Assembly (NCBI GenBank): GCA_000231825.2 | Contig: JH720357.1 | Location: 302,590 to 366,589, forward strand | Direction of reading: 5' to 3' | Source: Tetrahymena elliotti 4EA | Taxonomy: Eukaryota; Ciliophora; Oligohymenophorea; Hymenostomatida; Tetrahymenidae | DNA: 64,000 nucleotides | Part shown: positions 30,917 to 44,200 of the stretch, piece by piece | How positions within the stretch are numbered: position 1 is the first letter of the stretch | How the letters are laid out: the number at the start of each line of letters is the position of its first letter | Program-made: the position numbers and the translations under genes | The notes under the pieces: model-generated | Databases searched by the model: none | Seen by the model: the letters and a program-made list of their open reading frames with translations, nothing else | Told to the model about the DNA's origin: nothing

Positions 30917-31808
30917 AAAATGTTATACTTTTATAATAAAATCTATCAAATTAGTAAACAAAACCAGCTTAGAATTAAATTATTATAACTTGCTTTATTA
31001 CACAAAATATTTTCAAAGTAAAAAGTGAAGAAAATATATCAAAAACTCAAATTATAAAGACTTGTTACATATATATAATTATATATAATAAAAAAATCAT
31101 TATGATAAAATTACTTTTATTATTAAAATACTCTGTTTATCTCTACATAATTCACTATTCAACTTAACAATTTAATATTTTCTTAATTTTTTCAAAAAGT
31201 TAAAGAATAAGAATTTAACAGAAATAAAAAAATCATTAAAGATTGAATTATTATGATTAAATTACTTCTTTATTTTTAAACAGTTAATATCTTCATAATT
31301 TACTATTCAACTAAAAAAATTACATCATTTTAAAGTATTTTCAAACAATTTCAGAATAAGAATTAAACATAAATACGAAATTAGTAAAATAACTATTAAA
31401 AATAGGCTTATTGCCCATTATAAAAAATTTTTATTTTAGAATAAAAAGTAAAAAAACTATTAAAATGAATCTATTGAAATATCATTTATGATTTTACTAT
31501 GTTTTTAAAAACATAATTATTTATAAAACAAAATCTAATTATTTAAATAGGAAAATTAGTTTTGGAAGACTTTAACAGATGGTTCAAAATATTATCTTCA
31601 GTTTTGAAGATAAAAAAACTATTAGTTTTTAAGAATTATTTCTTGCATACATATGAAAAATAAATATAAATAATTAAAAGAATTGCATATTAGCTAAGAG
31701 TTTAGGTATTTATTTACATAAAAGTTTTTTAACTAAATAGTATTTTCACCATCATTTTCTTCTATATCTTTTTCAATTGATTGGTTCATACTAACTCTCT
31801 TATTAAGT
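30917..31808. other. Intergenic, two converging 3' ends
   Basis: AT-rich DNA between the Rab stop and the CDP-DAG synthase stop. It includes an alternating tatatataatt run near 31070-31090 and several related aattac/attttt blocks (about 31090-31420) that look like weak internal repeats. No gene is seen. Confidence 0.5.
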
Positions 31809-33207
31809 TCATACAAGAGCTTTGTCGTTAAAGATAAACATTTTAATATACATGAAAACTATAGGGGCACTATACATAAGAGAATCAAGCTAATTTTGTA
31901 AAGATTAAAATATTTAATTCCATATATTTATTAAAGTTAAATTACTCTATCAAGAATGCCACCATGACCTGGGAAAATAGATCCAGAATCTTTTGTGTCA
32001 GCAGCTCTCTTGACAAATGATTCAAGCAAATCTCCATAAATAGCTGCTATTGATCCTAAAAATCCAATAATTATATATTAAGTGAGAGAAATGTCAGGCA
32101 TAACTGGTGCTACATGGACGTTGAAGAAATAAATCAAAATATTTGTCAAGACACTATTAAATTATGATACATTTAAACAAATATATAACTAAAATAAATT
32201 ATTTACCTGAGTAAAATAGCTCCAAATACTCCTTCAATAGTCTTTTTAGGAGAAATTCTGGGGCAGAATAATCTTTTTCCTAAAGCAGAACCTTTTTTAT
32301 AGTAAACAAATTTACTTTTTTAGAAAAATTTATAATTGATATTTACCCATAAAAAGAGCTCCATTATCACTTTAGAAAGCTGTAATAATGTGTAAAATAA
32401 TAAATGAGTACCCCTTCCTTTTAAATTTAGATATTAATTATTGTTGATAGATTTTTTTAAAAATAACTTTTACTCATAATTGTAAGCATAGAGAATAAAA
32501 CTTAAAGGCTATACAAAAATTAAAAAATAGAAAACATATCCTGTTATATAGCCAAAAGTCAACCATAGTAAAGTTTTTTCATCAACATCTTTTTCTTTTG
32601 GCTTAGCTTGGAGAAACTTTATTAAACCACATAGAGATATCATCATAATTGTTAGCTATTTATAATTTTAGTTTAAAACTGATTATTTATTTATTAAACC
32701 TATCAAAATGTATCAAAAAATTGTATTTTTTTGTATATATTTTAACTAAAATATTTTAAAATTACAAATTAATAAAGCTCTAAATCAGATTAACTTTCTG
32801 AGAAGTAAACCGCCTAAAGGAAAAACAAAATAGGGAGATGGATGAACTAAATTTTTGTTTTTTTAAAAAATATTTTTAATAATTTCTCAATAAAAAATTG
32901 CTAAATGAAAAACAAAATGCCTATTATTTACTTGTAATGAACTTAACTTATCAACATAAAAGTAATATTTAGAAGAAGTCTATTTTTTCAATATTTCGCT
33001 AATAATGTGTGTGTATTCTTGAAGTGAAAAAACGCTTGCAGCTAAATATATTATTAATTAAAATACAAATTATAAAACTAATCATTCAAAAGATAATAGC
33101 TATTTACCTATGACTACTATTAATAAAGAAGTTTTAAACAAGCATGCACCTAAAAGGATTGGGACTGCTATAACTCCTGTAATAATTCTTTTTTTCCAAT
33201 CTACCAT
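31809..33207 (-). CDS. Phosphatidate cytidylyltransferase (CDP-diacylglycerol synthase)
   Basis: A multi-exon minus-strand gene from ATG 33207 ([20 protein letters not shown]) to TGA 31809-31811. The enzyme makes CDP-diacylglycerol from CTP and phosphatidic acid, the precursor of phosphatidylinositol and cardiolipin, in the ER membrane or mitochondria. The family signature is clear: [12 protein letters not shown], then [19 protein letters not shown], followed by PGHGGILDR and, after an intron, [12 protein letters not shown], matching the conserved S-x(8)-K-R-x(4)-K-D-x(5)-P-G-H-G-G-x(2)-D-R block. Several hydrophobic segments precede it, as expected for a multipass enzyme, including the start and [15 protein letters not shown]. 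The upstream motif [10 protein letters not shown] also fits the family. The catalytic residues are kept. Small introns near 33110, 32900 and 32200 interrupt the gene. Confidence 0.92.
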
Positions 33208-33719
33208 TTTGAAAATTTAAATATGTTTTCTGAAAATTGATTTTTTTTTTTGCTATGAAGTATCTTAAAAGCTTTTACTTTTTAATATATGAATTACTTG
33301 ATTTCTTATTTAATTAAAATTCAATCTTTTATGAAAGCAAAGCGTGTATCAATTGTATTTAAAATACAACACCTTTTTCTCTATCTATTTGATTATAATT
33401 TAAAACTAGTTAAATGTATCTAAGTTGTAATTCTAAACTAAAAAGCCTTCAGATATTCTTAAATAAATCTTTTTTATTTTATTTATTTAGAATAAAATCT
33501 AATTTAAATTAATTTTTATTTTCAATTTTAAGATTTTATTTTTATTGAAATTTTGTTAAAAAAAAAAAGAAAATTGGTTAGAAAATGACAAAGTAAAAAT
33601 TAACTAAGAATTTTTTGACATAAAAGTAACTCATAAAAACATATACTTAATATCTATTTTCTTTTTTGCAATTTATTTAAAAAATATTTCCAGTATTAAG
33701 GTTTAAGCAAAAATAAATT
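33208..33719. other. Intergenic
   Basis: This lies between the CDP-DAG synthase start and the stop of the next minus-strand gene. It is AT-rich with poly-A and poly-T runs, and no feature is recognised. It should contain the synthase promoter. Confidence 0.5.
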
Positions 33720-36700
33720 TCATTTACTTTTCTATTTTAATTCTTAGCTTTGTTCTTCATCTTCAAATTTCATGTTAGAATCTCTTTTTTTCTTGTCCTC
33801 GATTATATTATCATCAAATTATTATTCCATACCTGGAGTTGCCATCTATGGATCATAGGTTTTAGCGCTTTCTTTGTTATTGCTTGTTGTTTAAGTATTA
33901 ATACCATAGAAATCTAAGTTTTCTGTAAATTTAATTGGTGATTCATCATCATATTTAGTTTACTCCTAGCCATAAAAAATAACTTTATTATTTGTTCTTA
34001 GATTAAAATTTATTGGTTAATTCTAATTAAAAATGCTATCTTAATGTTTAATTTCTGATGATTTATCTTGAATGTAATTTGACTGAGTCATCTAACTTCT
34101 ACGCATTTCTTTCATTTCGGTGTTTATTCCCAACTATTCTTATTCTTATAGCATTTTTTTCCTTTCTAAAATTTATGCTTTTACCTTAGCATATACTTCA
34201 TCTAATTTAGCTGAGTTATACCTTGATTTGTTACTTCGGATTTAGATAATCAAAAGCAATGTTAACAAAACAGATAGAACTATTACAGTAATTACCATAG
34301 ATAGTGGTGCTTCATCATTTCCATTACCATCATCCTATGGTTTTGGTAGGAAGTTATAGTTCAAATCTTCATAAAGAGTAGCTGAATTTTCACACTCACA
34401 TATAACCTGTTGATTCAATATTTGCATGTTATTACAAAGTTTATATTTATCAGAGTATACATCAACTAGACTTAAACAAACTAGATTCTTTAGTAATTAA
34501 GGTTAATATACATCAAAAGTAAATGTGACATTCATTTTAAATGAAACTAATGGTAAATCAGATTAGAGTATTCTATTACTAAGTGTTTAATTTTATCTTG
34601 TTGTAATATAAATTATCAATGGATAGAAACGAGCTTAATTTTTGAAAATATAGTTACTCAATTTATGAGGATTCACTTTAAAAGAATAACGTAGAATAGA
34701 TATTTAGAGTCCAACAGATTCATAGATAGTAGGTTCAAAGAGTTGAGCTGTTGTGTCTAAAGTAGGATCAAATATTTATTTAGTTAAAGCTTAATTAATT
34801 ACCTTTGTTGGATCTCGATTGATTTTTGCAATTAATTACATTTCTTTGGTACCATAACCTATTCCTTCATCATAATTTATTAGAAGATTCTAAATAATTT
34901 ATTGTAAGCTGCTTATTGAATTTTAGATATCTTATGCAGTAAAGTCTGGACTCTCGTTCTTGATGGCATAAGAGATACTATTCATGACATTAAAGATCAG
35001 GTTGTCTATTATAGTTTGTTAAGTATTATCTATGATCTCAGTATTAATAATCTAATTTATTTCCTTAAGGTTATTTTAAACACCAGCTTTAGAAGTGTAG
35101 GATGTAGAAGTTATTAGCTTAGGTAAATTTTGACTTACAAACTTTTCCTAGTATAAAATAGGAGTGCTATGAATCAAAGCTTTACTTAAAGTATTAATTA
35201 TTTCGTCATATTAGAAAGTCATATAGTCTGAGCAATCAAAAAGTAAATAATCTTCATCACATACACACTCTGCATCTGCAATTGAGCATGTACCAAAATT
35301 ACATTAAGTGTCATTAGAGCAAGTTTCCTAATTATGAGTATAAATCTAGTAGAAAATATTATATAAAGAGAAAGAGTTATAACCATTAAGATATTAGTTA
35401 ACTTAAAAACTCAAACTCTTCAAATTTTAGAAAGCGCGGATGATATTAAAATCAATAAAACCATAGTATTTCTAAAATTTAGAATTTTAGCTTTAGACTA
35501 AATAAACAAATCTAACTTCACCTTCATGTAAAATAATATTATCAATTCTTTTGAGAATTTAGCTACCATCATCTAGAGTAACCTTTGTGTATTTTGGGTG
35601 AGGAAGATACATAAGGTTATCATAACTATACAAAACGCAGTTACTAAGAAGATAGGGTATGTTCTCATCAAGCACATCCTTATTCTAATAATTGCTGAAT
35701 TCTTAGTTATATTATGAAATGGTGTCATAATATAAAATAGTTATGTTAAGAGCAGCAGATTAAAATAATGGAGGTATAATAATTTCTACTGAAAATATAT
35801 CTCCAATAGCATAATTCTTTGTTGAGCCTTCACCTGTTTTTTTAATTGAGATGGCTATATTTGGTAAGCAACGTAAAGATTTTGCATCCCAATTATACTG
35901 ATCTTCACATTTGATACAGTTACTAATACTATTACACTCCAAACAATGGGGATCAACAACACTTGAGCATAATTAGCACGTTTATGGGCTATCCTTTGCA
36001 TGTGGAGCTAATATTTTATTTTTAGTGCATTAGCAAGCTGTATTATTTGAATTTAAATTGTAGTTATTTGAACATTGAGTACAAGTTGAGGAATCAGAGC
36101 ATAAAGTACAATTAGGATCAATCTAATTACAGTTTACACATGTTTGGATGTCACTCGGAATAAACTTATAATATTCATTTCTGTTGCATTTACGACATAC
36201 CTGAAGACTTGAATCATAAAAGAATGAATTAGAGCATTGACTACATGCTTTATAACTAGAGCATTTAACACAGTTTTAATCGAAATTAGTACATGCAATA
36301 CATGAATCATTAACTCCTTGTGATGAAGCAAGAGAAAGATAATTACCATCAGGACAAAGACATTAGGATCCATCTGCAGATAATTTAAAAGGTTGGGTGT
36401 AGCAAGCAGTACATACTGTAGTGGATGAACAAGTTTAACAATTTTTGATAAAACTATTACATTTGCTGCATGAACTTGTTGATTCAACATAAATAGAATC
36501 TTAAGGGCAAGGTTAACATCCTTTTGAAGTTAATACAAAAGGAGAATTACAAATAATACATTAGCTACTATTGCATTAAGAGCAGTTTGTGAAAATACTA
36601 GAGCAGTTTAAGCATTGGTTATTGATAAGAGCTCTATCGTTATTACACAAACACTATCCTTTATATGAGTCTAGTTTATAATTATTTAAGCAACTGCCAG

Positions 36701-39700
36701 TACAAAAGCCAGAATCATCATTACAGGCAGAACAGTTTAGAGGACAATTCTAGCATGTCTTTGAGGAAGTTAAATAATATTATGAAGTACCACATTATGC
36801 ACACTAATTATTACTCATCAACTTGTAAGAACTCGCACAGCTGGTGCATGTAGTAGTTGATGAACATGAATTGCAGTTTTAAATAATACTTGAGCATAAA
36901 ACACAATTACTATTATTTATGATTTTAGTATTTTAGCAAACACATTAGCCTTAACTGTTAAGATCATAATTATTAGAGCACTAAGTACAGGCTCCTGTCA
37001 AATTAGTACAAGAAGAGCAATTGCTGGGGCAAATAACACAACTTTTAGAAGAGTTAGAAAAGTATTATCCTGTTTAGCAAGTAACACATTATCCATTATT
37101 ATTTAAGAAATAGTTTGACACACATGTTAGACAACCACTTTAATCACAAGTTGCACAATTTTAACCATAAATTTATGAGCAATTAACACAATCTATTTAG
37201 TTAGATGATAAAATTTTTGACGTATTACAAACACAAGTTAATTGTGAAGTTAAAATGTAACCATTAGTGCATCCATTACATTAACCACCATTTTAATCAT
37301 CTGCGCATCCAGAGCAATTAGTATTACAAGGGTTACATATCTTGGTGGTAGAATTATAATATTAAGAGTTTAAGCATGTTCCACAGCTTCCGTCTGATAA
37401 TAATTTAAAGCCTGAAGAACAAAGTGTGCAATTGATTTAAGTAAAAGTTGAATCGCTGGTACAACTAGAGCAATTTGAAGGACATGAAATACATTTCTAT
37501 TGAGAAATATTTTCTACTCCTTTGACACATGAGCAACCTGTTAATGTAGGAGTATAATTTGTACCACTGCAAATTGTACAAGAAGTTGTAGTGCAAGTTT
37601 AACATAAACTACCAAATTTTGTAGCACAAGTTTTGCAAATTCCATCAGCGTCTGTAATCATAGGAGAAACGCAAGTACAAGTATTATTACTTAAAGTAAA
37701 TCCAGTCATACATTAATAGCAATCAGTACTTGTGCATTATTTACAGTTAGATTAAGAACATTATAAACATTAGTTTCCTGATTAATAGTATCCTTAAGTA
37801 CATAGCTAGCATTAACCATTTACTGCAACAAAAGGAGAGTAACAAGATATGCAAGCTATTCCATCGTTTGAAGAGTTAGCGCTACACTTATTACCTATTT
37901 TTTATTTTATAATAAATAAAAATCTAAAAAGAAAAATTGGAATTTGTTAATTAATTACATTATGGTATTGAGCTGTTGCAATTATAACAGAATCCATTTA
38001 CTAATGCATATAAATTCTAAGAAGTATCACAAACACATTTATTTGTTGTTGTGTTGAGAATAAATCCTTTGTTACATTAAGAACAAATGTTTTAGTTATT
38101 GCATGAGATACAGTTTGTATCAATTGTACTACAGGCATAGCACTAACTGCTATTTGAATTTAACCCATATCCTTAATTACATTACTAACAAGTTATACCA
38201 TCTGATAAACATTCCTAGCAGTTAGAAATCAAGTTACTACATTACAAACACAAACCATTTTTAATTATTCCCGAGCATTTACATCCAGTTTGACCTGATT
38301 AAAAAAATATTTGACTAAATAAAATGAAATATCTAATTTATTTATTTACTATCTAGAGTAAAATTAGAATCAGTACAGCTGAGACAGCTAGATGAATTGC
38401 ATGTTAGGCAGTTTGCAAATAGTGAGGTGCAACTTGTACATATTCCTGTAGATATATCCTAAATCTAATTATTTTAACAAACACAATATTATGCAGTTAC
38501 ATCAAAAACTTAGTTTTGTTATTAGCACTGCATACAAAAGTTTCCATCTGATGAGGGAGTTTGGCAAAAAGCAAGGATTGGTATATCGCAAATATCTGGG
38601 TTTTTGGAATTATAAACAGCACATTGAACACAAGTGTTTGTAGATATATTTAAACCATAACCTTAAGTGCAGCGTAAGCAAGTACCATCACCTTTACATT
38701 TTGTACAATTAATCTTTTTAGTTTTAGTTTTCAAAATAAAATTTAGCAAAAATTAATTTATTATATTTAATAATTATTGTTTTATGAAATTTCAAAATAA
38801 TTTTTAGCTTGCAAAGAATTCTAAGTTTAAACTGATAAAAAATTTAAGTTTTTTTAAAGGGGGAGATAGGGTAGAATTTTTTTATTTACTTTTTAGCAGA
38901 ACTGATAAATTATTTTAAATGTTGTTAAAGATATGTTTAAAAAATTAGAAAAAAAAAGCTCTACCTTATTTCTTATAAAAATTTCAAATATTTTTTCAAT
39001 TTTCAACTATTTTTTGATAAATTTTTCAAACAGAGTATTAAAAATAAATTTAAGAATTTTTAATTTTGGAATATTTATTCAATTCTTATTAAATTTAATA
39101 AAAGTAGTAAATCCTAAATTAAAATAATAATAAAAAATTAATCTGTATGATTTTATTTAAAAAAATAATTTTTATTAATATGTAAAAGGATTTTAGGTTT
39201 TTTAATATTTTTTATTATGGATTAAGATTTCTAATTACTTTGCAAGGATTGCAGCTTGTTCCATCAAAATAGAAAGCATTCTTACATTCACAAACACCAG
39301 GTAAATTAACTGTATCTATAGAAAGAGAGAAATTTTATTTACATGATATACAGTTAGCGTAGCCTCCACAAGACGAACATTCAAAAGGGCATAGTTCACA
39401 GGAAGATGAAAATAAACTTAAATATTTTTAGTTTGGTTCTCCATAGCATACAGAGCATGTCTATGTATTTTCTGAAAGACCTTGACCAGTATATGTAGAG
39501 CAATTTGAAAGTAATTTGCATGTCATAGTTGAGGCGTCCCACTGGTTAGGAGGACATTTTAAACATTTAAATGTGCTTGTATTATAAGCAAATTACTAGT
39601 CCCTACACTAATTACAGTCAAGTTAATTTGTAAATGATGAACATAAAACTCCAGAAGAAGATCTCTTAAAAGATTTATATCTTTATCTCAAACAAGTTTA

Positions 39701-40141
39701 GAGACTTTAGCTCCAAAACCCATCACTAAATAAAATTATAAAAACTTTTAGTAAAATTTGTCTATGTTTAAAATTTACCATTAGAGAAGGCATTATTATT
39801 CAGTTCTACAATCAACGCAATTATTAGAAGCATTAATTAAAAAACCTGGTTAAAGACATAAATTGGATGTTAGTGAAGGTTTAGTACAAATTCCTCCTGA
39901 AATAGTTCCTTCTCTTTTTATTTTTTATTTGAAAATATTAATCTTTTAGCATAATATTGTAAAAAATTTACATGAAGCTACAATTACTTTACCAATTAAC
40001 GCATTGATTGTAAGCAAACATTTGCATTGGATTCTATTCACAAATTTAAATTACCTCAAGTGTTGGAGCTACTTGTGAATTAATTCTATGAAACTATAGA
40101 GTAAAACAAATAACACATATTGCTATTGAAAGTATGCTCAT
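33720..40141 (-). CDS. Large cysteine-rich single-pass membrane protein (paralog A)
   Basis: About six exons, from ATG 40141 with a signal peptide (MSILSIAICVICFTLQF) to TGA 33720-33722. The ectodomain from about 39900 to 35950 is a long array of CxxC-type repeats (forms such as C-x2-C-x5-12-C-x2-C) like the furin-type or growth-factor-receptor Cys-rich repeats common in ciliate surface proteins. An EGF-like unit near 35330-35240 has the pattern CSNDTQCNFGTCSIADAECVC. Around 34400 a CECENSATL motif resembles a degenerate GPS site. One transmembrane helix (about 34310-34250, VITVIVLSVLLTLLLII) precedes a cytoplasmic tail of about 180 residues rich in Gln, Lys and Glu. The long final exon starts near 37890. 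The neighbour at 41289-47519 has the same domain order. Role unknown; a surface receptor or adhesion protein is likely. Confidence 0.85.
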
Positions 40142-41288
40142 TTGAGAGGCTTTTTGCTTATTTATATCACTTTGATTGGCTTTTCAAAATATATTTGATA
40201 ATTTAGTGGTTTTTTTGTTTTTTAATAAAAAATTCTGAATTTAATATACAATCATACTATAATTAGTATTTTAAGTCAATTTATTTTTTATTTACTCTTT
40301 TTCATTTTTAAAGGAAAAATATCTCTTTCTGTATTCAATTTCAGAAACAATCAAAATTAAATAAAAAACACCAATTTTCATTTTTTCTCTTTTACTTCTA
40401 CCTAAAAATCAGCTATAAAAATTTAACTACCCCATCAAATTTTAAATAAATGCTTGAAGTTATCTTAAAGTTAGATTTTTATAATCCAATATTCATTACA
40501 CTGACAATTTTCTTAAACACATTTTTTAACATTCTCTTTTGATTAATAGAGTAAACTTGAAATTTAAATTCCTCATAATTATTAAAAATAAAACTCTATT
40601 ATTTTCATCTTCCATTTTTTAACTTAAATTTATTTTCTTCTTAACCATCAATTCTTTATTGTATGAAAATTTAATTATTTCAAAATTATTTTTTTTATTT
40701 GTATTTTTAGAAACTCATTAAAATTTGAATTTTATTTACTAATAAGAAATAATATATTGAAATTAATTTACAGAAAGAATACAGAAATAATTGATAATCA
40801 TTTATTAATCAATTTATTTAATGTTTAAAGCTTTTTTTCAGAAAATGTAAATAATATTATTTAAATGTTAAATTATTTTAAGATAGGAAAGATTTATTTT
40901 AGTCATTAAAGTAGTGGAAATATAAATGAATAGAAGAGGTGCTTATTGTGAGATACTAATTTTCTTTTCTTATCAAATCATTGAAAAATGATCTTGAAAG
41001 AAGTTAATAGTTTTATTCTTAATAAAACAATTAATACATCTTTTAATACATAATCTATAACTCTTAAGAGAGAAGTGTCAAAGTAAAAATACATTTACTA
41101 ATATACCTTTTGAAAGATATTTAAATTATGGAAGTTTTAGTATATTTCAAAAGAAGTTTTAAATATAAAAATAGAATTAATAACTAAAAATAGAGGACTG
41201 AATATTTGTAAGGAAACTAAAAAACAATTTATATGTTACGGTTTGAAATAAAGATTAACAAAAATAAAAAAAGATTTTTGCAATTAAA
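40142..41288. other. Intergenic between the tandem paralogs
   Basis: AT-rich DNA separating the start of paralog A from the stop of paralog B. No coding frame is seen. It presumably holds the promoter of paralog A. Confidence 0.5.
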
Positions 41289-44200
41289 TCAGACTTGTTT
41301 GGCAAGCCTAAATTTATCACTAGCTATTGTACTTTTTTCATCTGATTTTATATTAGGAGAGAATATATTCTCTCTTTCGATACTTCTATGATTTGAAGCA
41401 TTTTCTTCATCACTTTTTTGCTCTAAATCAAACTAATCTTAGATAATACAATCTTATTAGTAGAGTTATTCTGGGCTATTTTCAAAGAGATTCAATTTAA
41501 CGTCTTTCTATTTGAGAATGGAAGATTAGAGGATACCCTCATAATTTTAAGTATTCATTGTGATTTCACTTCCTTTACTTATGAAATTCTTTTCATGGTG
41601 AGTTTCTTTTATCTCTTTAGATTCTTTTTATGCTTCTTTATTCTATTATTATAGGAGCTATTCTTACTGTTTCTACCTGAGTTCAATAAGATATCTTCTT
41701 CTATTCCTGATTTATACATAGATTAGTAATCCTAAAATTACACTTAAGATAACAATTGCAACTACATAAGATGTTGGCACATTATTACCTAAATCTCTGA
41801 TTAAATTAGGGTCTTCTGTGTAGTGGAAGTATATGTCTTCATATAAAGTTGCTGAATTCTAACATGTACAAATAACTTAATCTGATTGAATTTAAATACT
41901 ACCACAAAAAATGTATTAATCTTATGTAATGCCTACTAACTAAAGACAAATAGGATTTTAAAGTTTCTATGGGTTTGTTACTTTAAAAATAAATGTAATA
42001 TTTTGATTAAATGGAGTGAAAGTAGAAACTGCCTAATTATTTTACTCTAAAATTCTACTTTTTAATTAATAAGTATTCATTATTATTAGAGGATAGTTAT
42101 TTGGTTAGGTTAAAAATTATGGAGTAGCTAATTTATGTGGGTTAGACTAAAATGCAAATAAGAGTATTTTAACTGTGGAACCCGTAGTACCATCAGTTTT
42201 TTAGAACAAAATGTTAGAGTTGCTAGATGCAGGATTAAATAAGTTGCTTACAGAAACACTACTGCTTACTTGGTTACTGCTATAGCTTACTTAACCCATA
42301 GCTTACATAGTATCTGTCACAAATGAAATATTATTATTAAATAAAGGAAGCAATTAATCAGTGAGTGAATAAATCTTCTATATACTACTATAAATTTCTT
42401 GAGGAGTAAAGTTTGGATCTAATTCAGAAATAGCTTGTGTTATCGTGTTCATGGTATCTAACATTAGAATTTAAGCTTTGTTTTATTGAGTAGAATTTAG
42501 GGAGCTTTCATCTGCTAAACTTTAAATTTTGTAAAAATTAAAATTCATTCCAGTAACACTTAGGCTAGCATCAGATGTTACTAATAATGGTAAATATTAT
42601 GCAATTATCTTCTGCTGATAATTTACAGGTTTAAGAACTAGTAAACTCTATGAAATGTATTGAATTACTAAATTATACCTTTCTGTATCATAATCAGAGC
42701 AATCAAAGAGTAGGAAATTGCCTTTGCATTGGCAGAGTTTTTAAGCTTAGAGGCAAACTCCATTATTGAGACACTAAGAATCAGATGTGCATATCTAGTT
42801 TTGCATTAAAAGTAGCTCAAAAAAGATATTATATAGAGAAAATTGGTCAAATTCTTCTATGTTTGGACCCATTTTGATTGAAACTTCCTTAGCATTAGTA
42901 TACTAACTCTTTATTTCCAAGTCATAACTTATTGCAAAGCGTTAGAAGGAATTATTTAAACTTTCAACTGTGTATACAAATCTCACTTTTCCTTAGTGAA
43001 GGAGCAAGTTATTTTTTCTCACTAAAGTAGGTTAGTTATCTGATCCTTCCTATTTGTAATTGTTATTTGTTTTATTATTAAGATTATCTTAAAAATAAAT
43101 ATAGCAATTTTAGAAATTAAAAGGAATATCAAGAGGAGATAGGCCTGATGAATTCAGTAATTAGACCTCTGTATTGTACTAATCATCACTGTCAAAGAAG
43201 TAAGTAGTTATATTAAACTAAAAATCTAATAACTTTTGAGGGACTGTAAAAGCTAAAATGAAATTATCAGCTAAAGCAAGATTTTTGCCAGAACTGCTTG
43301 TAATCGATAAGGTAATATTTGGAAGACATTTATTATAAGTAGTGTCCCATACATAGTTAGGTAGACATTTATCACATTTATTAGTTTCAGAACAAAATTC
43401 ACAATTTATGTCTACAATTTACGAGCAAAGAAGACAATTTTTTTTGCCAGGGTTGGTAGATGCTGCTAGAATCTTATTACCACTACATTAGCAAGTACTA
43501 GATTGAACAGTTTCAAATAAGTCATAATTATTGCTACATTAGGAACATTTAGTACCACTTTTACATTATGCACATTCAGGATGGATTGTGCTACAATTAG
43601 TACATTACTAGATAGGAACTTCTTATTCATAATTATAATATTCATTTAATGAGCAAGTACGACATTTTTGTAAACTAGAATCAAATGCATAATTTTAAGT
43701 ACACAAAGTACAGGCATTTAATCCAGAGCATTACAAACAATTAGAATCAAATGTACTACACTATATGCATTAATCAGCCGTATTATTTTGGGAATTTCCA
43801 GAAATCTAATAAAAACCTGCTGGGCAGATACATGAGCTACTATCAGAAGATGGAACAAAATTTCCACTGCATTTGCTGCATGAAGTAGAGCTTGAACAAC
43901 TAGAACAGTTTTTGATTAAAGAGCTACATAGTTAACAAGAAAAGGATGAACTAACATACGTTTCTTAATTAGAGCAGACCCTACATTATCCATCACTCCC
44001 AACAGTAAACGGAGCAAAACATTAAGTACATCCAGAAGTATTGCATTATGAACAATTTGAAAATAATACTGTGCATAATTAGCAATTTTTTGAGTTATCC
44101 AAAGCTCTATCTAAAGTGCAAACACAGGCTCCTTTTTCTAACCTGTAATTATTAAAGCAATTTCCTGTACAAATTCCTGTTTCATTAGTACAAGCAGAGC

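Noticed and set aside
36134..36490. Minus-strand 118-codon frame with many Val and Leu
   Set aside because: It is an alternative frame of the cysteine-rich repeat protein. The true frame gives regularly spaced CxxC motifs over kilobases. The similar frame at 46168-46434 was rejected for the same reason.
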